64,000 nucleotides of DNA. Origin: Tilletia caries (taxonomy: Eukaryota > Basidiomycota > Exobasidiomycetes > Tilletiales > Tilletiaceae). The position numbers were made by a program, and so were the translations under genes. The notes under the pieces were generated by a model. The model did no database searches. It had not been told where the DNA came from and saw only the letters and a program-made list of their open reading frames with translations. The DNA lies in assembly GCA_032718865.1 (NCBI GenBank), contig JALUTQ010000005.1, forward strand, positions 372,001 through 436,000, written 5' to 3'. Positions 56,184-64,000 of this stretch are shown here, piece by piece; positions within the stretch are counted from its first letter, which is position 1, and the number at the start of each line of letters is the position of its first letter.

Positions 56184-57371
56184 ATGGCAGACAACACGTC
56201 GACTATACAGCTTCGACTTACGCCTGTGTCCGTCCCCTTTGATCCCGAAACCTTCGCAATTCGACCGACGGAGAAAGTTCGAATCGATCTCGTCGGTGCG
56301 AGCACCTCCGTCACCCCTCCGCGTCCCGACAATGGCGTCTTTCCTTGTGCTGCGCTCGATAGGCACCCCGCACACATCATCTCCAACGGTTCCTACTTCA
56401 CGCTCAAGACTTCTGTGCTGGAGTCTAACAGCATCAAAGTCGACGGCTGCCTTCTGCACGATCACACACACACTCTCAGGAACGGCGAGATCATCGAGTT
56501 TGGCCGGGCGACATTCGTGCGACTTGATGAGGCTTACGACGAAGATGGCGATTACGAGTGTTGGCCCCTTTACAGCTTTGTACCCGCCATCTCGATGAAG
56601 GTTCACCTCACCTTTCCTCCGCACTTCGACAGCCGTCGCGTCTGGACGGATCCATTCGGACCTCCGGTCTCTTACACTCCCCCGTCGTCCATCAAGCCTT
56701 CAACCGCTCTCTCTCTCACCTTCTCAAAACGTCACCCAGTTCCGACACCCGCCCGTGTACTCGATCACGTTCCACGGATGACAGCTCCCTCGTCCTCCCC
56801 TCCACAAGCGTTCAAGGCTCCACAGCTTGCATCTGTTCCGGTTCTCGATCCTGCTGCTCCACACGGTACCAACTGGGCCGGGGTCGCACATCTCCTTGAG
56901 GAACTCCGCGCAGTCGCGCCTTCGCCGCGCTCGTCGTCTTCCTCTCCCCGGCTGTCGCCCTCGTCTTACGTCACACCACTGATTGCGGACGCGTACTATC
57001 CACCCACTTCCGTTTCACCACCTGTCCCACTCGCGCGGCGTACATTCTGCTATGGCGACTTCGTTAGCACAGGTGGAGGAGCCCTTCCTGCTGAGCTTCC
57101 CGGCGCGCGTTCCAGCAAGCATGAGACCGTGGCGACATCGCTGAAATCCGAGCCAGACGCACCTCCGGACGCATTCCCTACCGCATGCCCCCCGAAGCGC
57201 ATACCTCGCCCCGGACATCCACTCCCCACTGCGGGTCTGCTGTTGGGCCTCCGGACGATGATTATCGCAGTGGTCATCCAGCTTCTGCTTTCCGCTCTGC
57301 CCATCTCGCCGTATCCCGCGTCTGGATTGCCTGGAGGCACGCACGCCGGCAGATCCACAATTCGGCGGTGA
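56184..57371 (+). CDS. FHA-like domain protein inside the LTR element
   Basis: The frame starts MADNTSTIQLRLTPVSVP. Residues ~30-115 resemble a forkhead-associated fold: VRIDLVGAS, LDRHPAHIISNGSYFTLKTS, SNSIKVDG, HTLRNGEIIEFGRATFVRL. The Asn/Gly and DG/FG positions of the FHA core are kept, but the GR and SxxH phosphothreonine-binding residues are not canonical. A Ser/Pro-rich linker follows. From about 57,190 the next frame (to 57,682) reads more like protein (VSRVWIAWRHARRQIHNSAV, EIALERVRAALQQ) than this one, so a frameshift near the C6 run at 57,186 or an intron may join them. FHA domains bind phosphothreonine peptides in signalling and DNA repair; use by a retroelement would be novel, and this may be a captured host gene. 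Confidence 0.6.
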   Translation: MADNTSTIQLRLTPVSVPFDPETFAIRPTEKVRIDLVGASTSVTPPRPDNGVFPCAALDRHPAHIISNGSYFTLKTSVLESNSIKVDGCLLHDHTHTLRNGEIIEFGRATFVRLDEAYDEDGDYECWPLYSFVPAISMKVHLTFPPHFDSRRVWTDPFGPPVSYTPPSSIKPSTALSLTFSKRHPVPTPARVLDHVPRMTAPSSSPPQAFKAPQLASVPVLDPAAPHGTNWAGVAHLLEELRAVAPSPRSSSSSPRLSPSSYVTPLIADAYYPPTSVSPPVPLARRTFCYGDFVSTGGGALPAELPGARSSKHETVATSLKSEPDAPPDAFPTACPPKRIPRPGHPLPTAGLLLGLRTMIIAVVIQLLLSALPISPYPASGLPGGTHAGRSTIRR

Positions 57372-57746
57372 CTTCCGTTGAGATTGCGCTGGAACGTGTC
57401 CGTGCCGCGCTGCAGCAAACAAGGTCGGCGCCTCGCCCTAGTGCCATCGAATCAGTGCCTCTGGCGACGAGTGGCGTGCGTACTCCTGCGAGCGTTTTCC
57501 CTCCACAACCTCTGTACCATCCAGCTGCCAATGCCGTTCTCCCTTGTGCATCACAGCCGTGGACATGGCCTCCGTATCTCCCATATTCTCCACTTTACAG
57601 CCAGATCACACAACACGTGCAGCTACTGTTCGCTTCTCTTTATCGGGACTCTCCTGCGCTCGTTCCCATTCTCTTCCTCTGATCTCTCCGACGCGCAGTT
57701 CCTTCCATCACCACGACTCGGGACAGTCGTCTTCTGTCGGTGGGGA

Positions 57747-57992
57747 TGTGCTGGACGAGGTCCATGTGGCTCTTATCTTATCTTATCTGTCCTCTTCCTC
57801 TTCCTCTTCGTTTCCTTTCCTTTTCTCACACTCGCACTCCTCCGCATAGCAACACCAGTACCTCCACATTTCTCACGCTATCCTCTCTCCTCCTCATCTT
57901 TTCCCTTCCCGAGCTCATCCTTTGTACTTAGTCCTTTCTTCCTCGTCATTCTACACTCTGCTTTTCACTCCATAATAGTCTTGTCTATTACA
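57747..57992 (+). repeat. Right 246-bp LTR
   Basis: Direct copy of 55,506-55,751 with one substitution. It is followed by AGCAGCCG, unlike the left flank. Confidence 0.85.
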
Positions 57993-58632
57993 AGCAGCCG
58001 TAGAACACCTCCAATACGTCATTGTTTTAAAGCATGAATCCGCACCACCTAAAACGCTGCAGTTTTTGCCTAACCCTTAAAACGCCTCCACAACAGGGAT
58101 GTTTTGAGAGAACCGTAAAATCATTGTAAAACAAATTATCACGAAGTGCTATACACCCCTTAAAACAACCCCCATGGTAGCAGTGACTGCAGTACTACGC
58201 TTCGTATACTTGAATAATGTTTTCTTTGACAAGTACTACTGCAGTACTACTGCAGTATAATGTAAGTACACGAAAATTTGCCAGTATGTCGCCAGTATAC
58301 TTGAAGGAAACAGTACTACTTTTTCTATACTGTCTCAGTACTCAGACCTTCCGGACCAAAAACATAGTGTATACTGTAGTATGTTTTGAAAAAAAATCTG
58401 GTCCTTCAAGTATACTTCGAAACACTGGCCATATGGGCTCTAATTGTCCCTGAGTCTTCCTGCGGAGTTTCCGAAGTCTTTCAAAAAGACTCGGGTCGTC
58501 CGGTAGTGTACGGACACAATCAGCAGGTCGATTATAGATACTGTAGAGACTGTAGAGAGAGATGAGACTATAGAATCCTTTGGAGGTTCAGACTTCAGAT
58601 TTTCAGAACCACGCCGCTGGTCGGCTAACCCC
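57993..58632. other. AT-richer intergenic with CAGTACTACTG repeats
   Basis: The DNA is clearly AT-richer than the rest. Short palindromic motifs recur: CAGTACTACTG-type units at about 58,170-58,260 and again near 58,305, and GTATACTT/AAGTATAC in both orientations at about 58,205, 58,290 and 58,410. This could be a small inverted-repeat element. No ORF. Confidence 0.45.
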
Positions 58633-58900
58633 CACTAAGTACGTACAAGGATCTCGTCGACAGAGGAAAAGATGAGGCCGAGGGAGAGGAGCGTGAGAAT
58701 TGAGAAAAGGGAGGTGGAGGATGTTGCTATGCAAGTGCGAAGAGGAGAAGTGAGAGAGCGATCAGATGAATAGTGATTTTAAAAGTGCGACTTGTGAGTT
58801 GTGACTTTGCGAGGTGAAAGAACTGAGAGCGATCAGAGAGAATTGAGTGAATGGGAAGGGAAAGATAAGATAGCGGACCACGAGGATTAACCACGTGGAG
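58633..58900 (-). repeat. Diverged inverted copy of the 246-bp LTR
   Basis: Read on the plus strand, ACTAAGTACGTACAAGGATC, GGAAAAGATGAGG, GTTGCTATGC and GATAAGATAG occur in the same order as in the reverse complement of the LTR, with many substitutions and insertions between. This looks like an old solo LTR of the same family in opposite orientation. Confidence 0.55.
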
Positions 58901-58929
58901 CCATCCAGCAGCTATTTTTGTGTTGGGAT

Positions 58930-61895
58930 TCATTGATCCAAGGCGTTGGCGTGGTCGATTGGGTTGCGAGTCGACATGTACGCCACTGCGCGCAGAATGA
59001 GATGTGCAGCGTTGCCTGGGCCAGAAAGTTACAGGGACAAGACACAACTGTTCAGCATATAACCTTTTGCCAGCCGCGTTCTGCTAGGAGGCTGAGTGAA
59101 ACTTACCAGCATTGTCCGTTGCGATCTGCTCTCCCGCGTAAAGGTTTAACTCCTGGCACATGTCTTCCAGGCTCGGCCTCGTATCCTCCAGCATTGTCGC
59201 GCCCGCATTCGTCACGCTGTCGGCTTTCTCGACGAACCGCTCGAGCAGGAGCGCAGAGTCGATGATCTCGATATCAGCAAGATTTTCCTCATCGTCATCG
59301 TCGTTTCCTACAGCCGAAGCATGGTGAGCTGCAGCGCGGCCGGGACTATGGAGCTCTTCGGGCAATTGTTCATTTGGGATACGCAGCTCGGGGAATTGAT
59401 GGTCTGTCGAGATGGAGACAAATGGGAGTCAGAAAGCATAAGCCCACTCGATGCGTATTAATTGTGTACTCACTCTTCACTGGCCCGTGGAACACGAAGT
59501 AGATTGTTCCTGGAGTCTTCCGCAGCTTGGTGATCAGCGCCCTCATCTGACTGGCCATGCGCGCCAGCGTTGTGGCCACCGTGCCGTTCGGAAGCACCTC
59601 CGCACCAGAGTTCCGCGCTTTCACAGCCTCCTGGTCCTCGTCCCACTGCACCGCGCCAAAAGGTCGGTGGAATCGTGTCACGCCAGTCGAACTGAATGTG
59701 TTGCGATTCTCTATATCGATGTAGTGGTAAGTGCGCTGTGGCTGTTCCAGAGTGTCAACCGAGCTTGAAGCTGCCCGTCCGTCCGACTGGTCCAACGAAC
59801 GCCGATCGATGACACTCCAAGCCGTCTGAACGATCTGCCCGTCGACAACAATGGACCGGATCGCAATGAAGGCGCATTGCTGTTCGTACCAAGAATCGCA
59901 GAGGTTGAGAACGGGTCGGAGGCGATTTTGAGAGCCAGGAGTGTTCAATAGTTCTGGTTGACTGTCGTATTGAAGGAGACCAAGATAAGCGTGGGAGTGT
60001 ATGCATTTCGACAGACGCGCGAACTCACTTCGGTCTGCTCGGTCCCGCGTCGGCGTTCTCGTCTTTGGCCGGTACAGCAGATTGAGGCGCTGGAGTACTG
60101 TTGTCCAGCTTGCTGCCGTCGGCGTCGAAGCGTCGAAGCGGTTTGTCGTCTGTGACGACCCCATCTACGGTATGACGCATATCGGGCACTGCTCCTGCTG
60201 CATGCTCTTGACTTCGCTGGTTCTCGAGCCATTGCCGGAACAATTCCGCGAGACTGAGCATGGTGTAGTGTGCATCGTTTCCTAGAATTGCCAAGTGGTT
60301 AGCATGTACATATGATGCTGCTGCCAAGTCATGAGCCCAGCCTGCTCACCAGCATTGTCAAAGATCAGCTCTCTGATCCCCGCGGCGTACGGGCTTCCTT
60401 TGAGAACCACCCGACACATATCCTTGACTTTTGGGTCTGGACCGCACCTGATGTAGTCAAGGTACTTTACGAGAGTCGCGGTGTCGAGAACCTTGATGTC
60501 AAGGTTTTTCTTGAACAGCGGCACCCGAGAGCCAGAGGCGGTGCCACACGGGATTCCTAAACAATCTTCACTGTTAGAGAGGGGGACTCCGCAGTCGTCA
60601 TAGGCGTCATCGTCACCATCGTCGTCACTAGGTCGGGCAGGACTGGACTTGTTGCAATTGTCACTGGCAGGGTGTCGGCTTGGGCCCGGCGGATTTGAAC
60701 AGGAAGCTGTTTGATTAACTCGCGATTCTGTGCCACGACCTGTGCCAAGCACGCCTGCGGGTTGAAGCGGCTGGACAGCTCAGGATGCGCATATGGATGT
60801 CGACCCCGGCCTCCGTCGTTGTCGGGATTCTTGAGCTTCCTCATGTTGTCCTCCCATTCCCGTTTTTCGACCGCAGCTCTTTCGTCGTCCTTTTCGATCC
60901 TGGCTTGCTGATGAAGGGCACTGAGTTCGCTGAGGTCCTTTTTCATGTCCAGCGCTATGTGTTCGCCGGTTTCGATCGGTCCGAAAGCTGTTCGACCCCA
61001 CTCAAAAGTTCTGAGCGCAGCCTGGGTCAGAGCTTCAAGACCTGGGCAAGGAACGCAAGGGAAAAGGGAATTAAAAGGTCAACCAGCCTTGTTCACCGCA
61101 GCCAGAAGTGTGAAGGGTTCTCACCCCTGTTGTCGCCGTGAACCACCAGATACAAAGGGCGCTTGTCTTTCAGCAGCATCTGGATCGTCTCCTCCAGCCG
61201 ATCCACGATTTCTCGGAAGTCGAGTCGCTGGGTTTTGGCGGCATTCCAATCAGTATCAGTATCAGTCGGCTTGATGTCCAGACTGCGGTCGCCGAAGAGG
61301 AAGTGTTCACGCGTGTTTGCCGAAAGCATCCCGTTGCGGCGCTCGATCCCACTGATGGGAATGTAGTGCATTGTGATCAGACCTTCCTCCAGAGGCGCAT
61401 GCGGACGCTTTGGGTCGGGATAGGACCAGCCGAATTCGATGATCTCGTGAGGACCATGATCCCACGGCACTGCCTGGACGCTCAGAAAGTTTGCCGTCCG
61501 GTCATTCAGTGCTGTCGCAATCATGCCAAGCCTGTCGTCAGGTACAGAAGATGTTGTCAGCGCAAGTACATTCGCTTTATGACTCGCAGGTAGTGAAAGA
61601 CCCACTCTAGCTGCCACGGCGGTCCAGCGCTCGCTGAAAGAGGGCCGTTAAGAAGTTGCGCTTGCGGCTCTGGCTCCGGCATGGGCTGGACGTCAGGACG
61701 CTCAGCGCTCCTGCGCGCATCGTAGCCAGCATCGTAGGGAAGATCGTACGGCTGCTGCTGCGGCTGGAAGCTTGTGACTACCGTCCTGTAGCTGGTCGTG
61801 CTGCTTTCCCGGATCTGACTCCACTGGCTGCTGCGTTGCTGCGACGACCGCCAGGACTTCGTGGTCCTATCGTGCTGATCGTACTGGCTCGACAT
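58930..61895 (-). CDS. Protein with two tandem Gfd2/YDR514C-like (RNase H fold) domains
   Basis: Eight minus-strand exons: 61895-61570, 61531-61125, 61041-~60610, 60556-60350, 60281-60029, 59961-59474, 59403-59107, 59015-58930. Phases match at all junctions except the end of exon 3. Domain 1: FLSVQAVPWDHGPHEIIEFG, MHYIPISGIERRNGML, YLVVHGDNRG, IKVLDTATLVKYL, then the signature FDNAGNDAHYTMLSLAEL. Domain 2 repeats the plan: CAFIAIRSIVVDGQIVQTAW, YHYIDIENRNTFSS, IYFVFHGPVK, IEIIDSALLLERF, TDNAGNAAHLILRAV. Family members (yeast Gfd2, Ydr514c, many fungal QDE-2-interacting-like proteins) have a DEDD-type exonuclease fold. In domain 1 the first acidic position of the usual D-x-E reads Q-A-V, and domain 2 has lost the Asp of GNDAH, so each copy may be only partly active. 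Poly-Gln/Ser N terminus. Confidence 0.72.
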
Positions 61896-63000
61896 AGCGG
61901 GCGACGGCGACGGCGACGGCGAGGAGCGGGCCGGCAGGCTTCGGATTCTACTGTGAGCCAGTCATGGTGGAAGCAGACAGACAGACAACAGACCAAAGCC
62001 GCGCAAAAAGGGGAGGGGGGAAGAGAGAGAGAGAGAGAATTCATTGCTCAGGCGGGCTGCCCAAATGGCGGCGGTTACAAGGCGCGCGTCGACGCGACGC
62101 GTACCACGATATGCGCGAAAACACAAACGTGAAACCCTGCATGCATAGTCTCGACACTCGAACGTCGGTCTTGGCCTTGGCCGCCGACGGTCTCGCGAAA
62201 TTAGGGCCAAATTCTGAGTGTACCCTTCATCGAAATTCACAAAACGGCCCTTTTTCGCTCTCAATGAATGTCCCCCAAACCTGGTCCGATTCTTTTCAAA
62301 CTGCACAATCCTTCAGATCGTGGATGGATTGAAGGTGCTGCAAAATTTGGGACGCCTTCATTAAGTAGAAAAGTGCGATACGGAGCGCTCTGCCCGTTTT
62401 GTTTTCTGCAATTCACGGTCTGAAAGAGGCCTGCCTGCGGTTGCCAGCCAAACTCCGAATGCTACCCTCCATCAATTTTTGAGTGGGCGATCCAGTTCAT
62501 GCACTGCGCCACTGTCCGAGGTCCTGGAACTATAGCCGGCAGGAGCATGACATCATAGTGCATCGGTGCAGGCGCGTAGCACGACTTTCCTCATTTCCTG
62601 CCTCATTCCTGCCCAACGCGTCTCAGACGCGTCGCTTCACGCTTGCCGCTGTACGTCCACCATCTCGGTCCTCCCCTTCTCTATCCTCCTCTCTCCCTCT
62701 CTCACTGCCCACTGGTGAGCATGCTGTCCAGCAGCTTGCCTTCTCCCCAGCTCGCTGCTGGCGAAACAGTGCTGCGATCGGGCAGAAGACGTCCTCTCGC
62801 GGAGATTCAGGCTTCCCAGCCTGAGAACCCGTTTCAGCACTCATCTACGTCCACGGCTTGGTCCCCGCCTCCAAAGCGTCAGCGACAGAGAGCACGACAT
62901 GCTGGTCATCATTCGGAGTATGGTTCTTGTAAGGTGTCTGACATATGTAGGTGCCACGCGTACATTATTCAGCACCTCACAAGTTAACATTTCTATCCTC
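61896..63000. other. Intergenic with a pair of ~33-bp direct repeats
   Basis: Two similar sequences (GCCAAATTCTGAGTGTACCC at about 62,202 and GCCAAACTCCGAATGCTACC at about 62,448) lie ~246 bp apart in direct orientation. A GA-repeat occurs at 62,020-62,040. A possible short exon (62,719 onward, SSLPSPQLAAGETVLRSGRR) is too weak to call. Confidence 0.4.
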
Positions 63001-63004
63001 TCAC

Positions 63005-63350
63005 CCGTACCGACGCGTGGTGACCGACGCGTGGTGCGGGTTGTTTTTCTTCTCTATAAACGCATTGATATATGGTATCTGCGCGCGCGATATGTGTGGT
63101 GCGCGTTGTTTTTATTTCTCACCTGAGACGCGCCGCGCGTCGACAAGTGTCACGTGGCGCGTGTGGTGTGCGACGCGTGGTGCGCGTTGGTTTCTCACGC
63201 GCCCAACGCGTGGTGCGCGTCACGTGCCACATATGGTGCGTGTTGTTTACAATTTTAGTGAAGTGTTGGTTCACGCGTATTTACCATCGAAACACATTTT
63301 TCGCGTGGTGAACCAACGCTCACCACGCGCACCGCGCGCACCACTCACCA
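63005..63350. repeat. Field of ACGCGTGGTGCGCGTTG-type repeats
   Basis: At least eight degenerate copies of CGACGCGTGGTGCGCGTTG occur in about 350 bp, several followed by TTTTT or TTTCTC, in direct orientation with some inverted pieces (CACGCGCACC near 63,320). ACGCGT and CACGTG hexamers are far above chance. Confidence 0.7.
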
Positions 63351-64000
63351 CCGCTTCCTCTCACCTCACCTCGCCACACTCACACTTCCCCTTTGACTCG
63401 TCCCTGCTCCCATGATGACTGTATGACTGTGTATGTATTTAGCCCGTGTCAAAGGATGACTGTGTATTGACTGCTGGGTGATTTATGGTGACTGTTGGAT
63501 GACTACTATCTGACGCGTCAGTTGTCACGTGGCTGTGACTCTTGTGACTCACCAGCACACCGACGCATCCACATCACCACACCTCAGCGCAGCGCACACC
63601 ACACAATGCGCTGCGCATCAGGGGGCACCATGAAAGGTATAAAAGGAGCGCCCTCGCCGCCCTTCTTCCCTTCTGGTCCCCCCAGCTCTTTCCTCTCACA
63701 CTCCCAGACAACTAACTTAGCAATCACAGATCATTGCAGAGTTAAAGTCTACTGTGTGAAGTCTGAGTCTCATAAAGTTTCATCAAGTGATTGAGAGAGC
63801 CACTTTCACCCACACACCTGTAGGACCACTGGTATACTGGTTAGTTATCTAAACATAGTAGCATAGGCCAAAGTTCAGCAGCGCGTCACTTCTGTCTCTA
63901 TACAACGAGCGGTAGTACGCGTTCGACTGTCCAACACCAATTCTATTGTGTTTGCAACGACCTTATAACTAGGAAATCTTACAGTTCTCCATCACTATCT
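63351..64000. promoter_or_regulatory. Promoter-like region at right edge
   Basis: A TATA box (TATAAAAG, 63,638-63,645) is followed by a pyrimidine-rich start region (about 63,660-63,710). TGACTGTG-type repeats lie upstream (63,415-63,500) and direct TGACGCGTCAGTTGTCACGT near 63,510. No ORF follows before the window ends. It may be the promoter of a gene beyond the window or the U3/R part of another LTR. Confidence 0.4.

Larger units (their letters stand above)
55506..57992 (+). mobile_element. LTR-bounded element carrying an FHA-like gene instead of gag-pol
   Basis: Two 246-bp direct repeats beginning TGTGCTGG and ending TATTACA (TG...CA ends) flank a 1,995-bp interior and differ at one base (55,575 region C versus T). 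Directly after the left repeat is TGGTGATGAGAG, which has the TGG start of a tRNA primer-binding site. Just before the right repeat is a purine-rich GGTGGGGA, a possible polypurine tract. The interior codes for no protease, reverse transcriptase or integrase, only an FHA-like protein. No 5-bp target duplication is seen (TCATC versus AGCAG). The near-identity of the repeats points to a recent event. Confidence 0.75.

Noticed and set aside
62719..62987. Short plus-strand exon starting MLSSSLPSPQLAAGE
   Set aside because: It has a basic NLS-like end and an in-frame ATG, but no continuation, partner exon or homology I can recognise.

Overview
This is a piece of a filamentous or dimorphic basidiomycete nuclear chromosome. 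The evidence is GC-rich sequence, genes broken by many short introns (about 40-110 nt) with GTGAGT/GTAAGT-type donors, a fungal glucoamylase, a Hog1 MAP kinase, and Lys/Pro-repeat and Ser/Asn-rich surface proteins. A Ustilaginomycotina or related lineage is plausible, but the sequence alone does not fix the species.

The window falls into two halves. Positions 1-32,660 are ordinary gene-dense euchromatin: a secreted Lys/Pro/Ala repeat protein, an ankyrin protein, a Yju2B/CCDC130 splicing factor, a single-pass membrane glycoprotein, a CS-domain tail-anchored protein (frameshifted in a C9 run), the ribosome-biogenesis WD40 protein Utp12/Dip2 (WDR3), ATP synthase subunit g, the NAC beta subunit, a GH15 glucoamylase, Hog1 and a tRNA-Met(CAT). 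The main oddity here is a 706-bp foldback element built of ~22-bp units just upstream of the ATP20 gene.

Positions 33,480-47,600 form a mosaic of gene pieces. There is a partial, inverted copy of the CS-domain gene; the 3' third of an MFS transporter; the C-terminal part of the cohesin loader Scc2 with a frameshift; a complete THYN1/EVE gene; an MCM3 3' end with an in-frame TAG; the 3' end of a coiled-coil nuclear protein broken by a 25-bp tandem duplication; and a truncated hotdog thioesterase. One intron in this block holds three terminal-inverted-repeat elements nested inside each other, two of them with clear target-site duplications.

Positions 47,600-64,000 are transposon-rich. They contain a full-length PIF/Harbinger transposon (TSD TTA, Myb/SANT-like ORF plus DDE transposase with a one-base frameshift), two unrecognised lineage-specific proteins, and an LTR-bounded unit (246-bp LTRs differing at one base) that carries an FHA-like protein instead of gag-pol. 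They also contain a decayed inverted LTR copy, an eight-exon gene with two tandem Gfd2/YDR514C-like RNase-H-fold domains, a field of ACGCGT-type short repeats, and a TATA promoter at the right edge.

Coordinates of multi-exon genes span start to stop codon, and exon limits read from splice sites are in the evidence. At least two breaks (15,009 and 52,810) lie in homopolymers and could be assembly errors.
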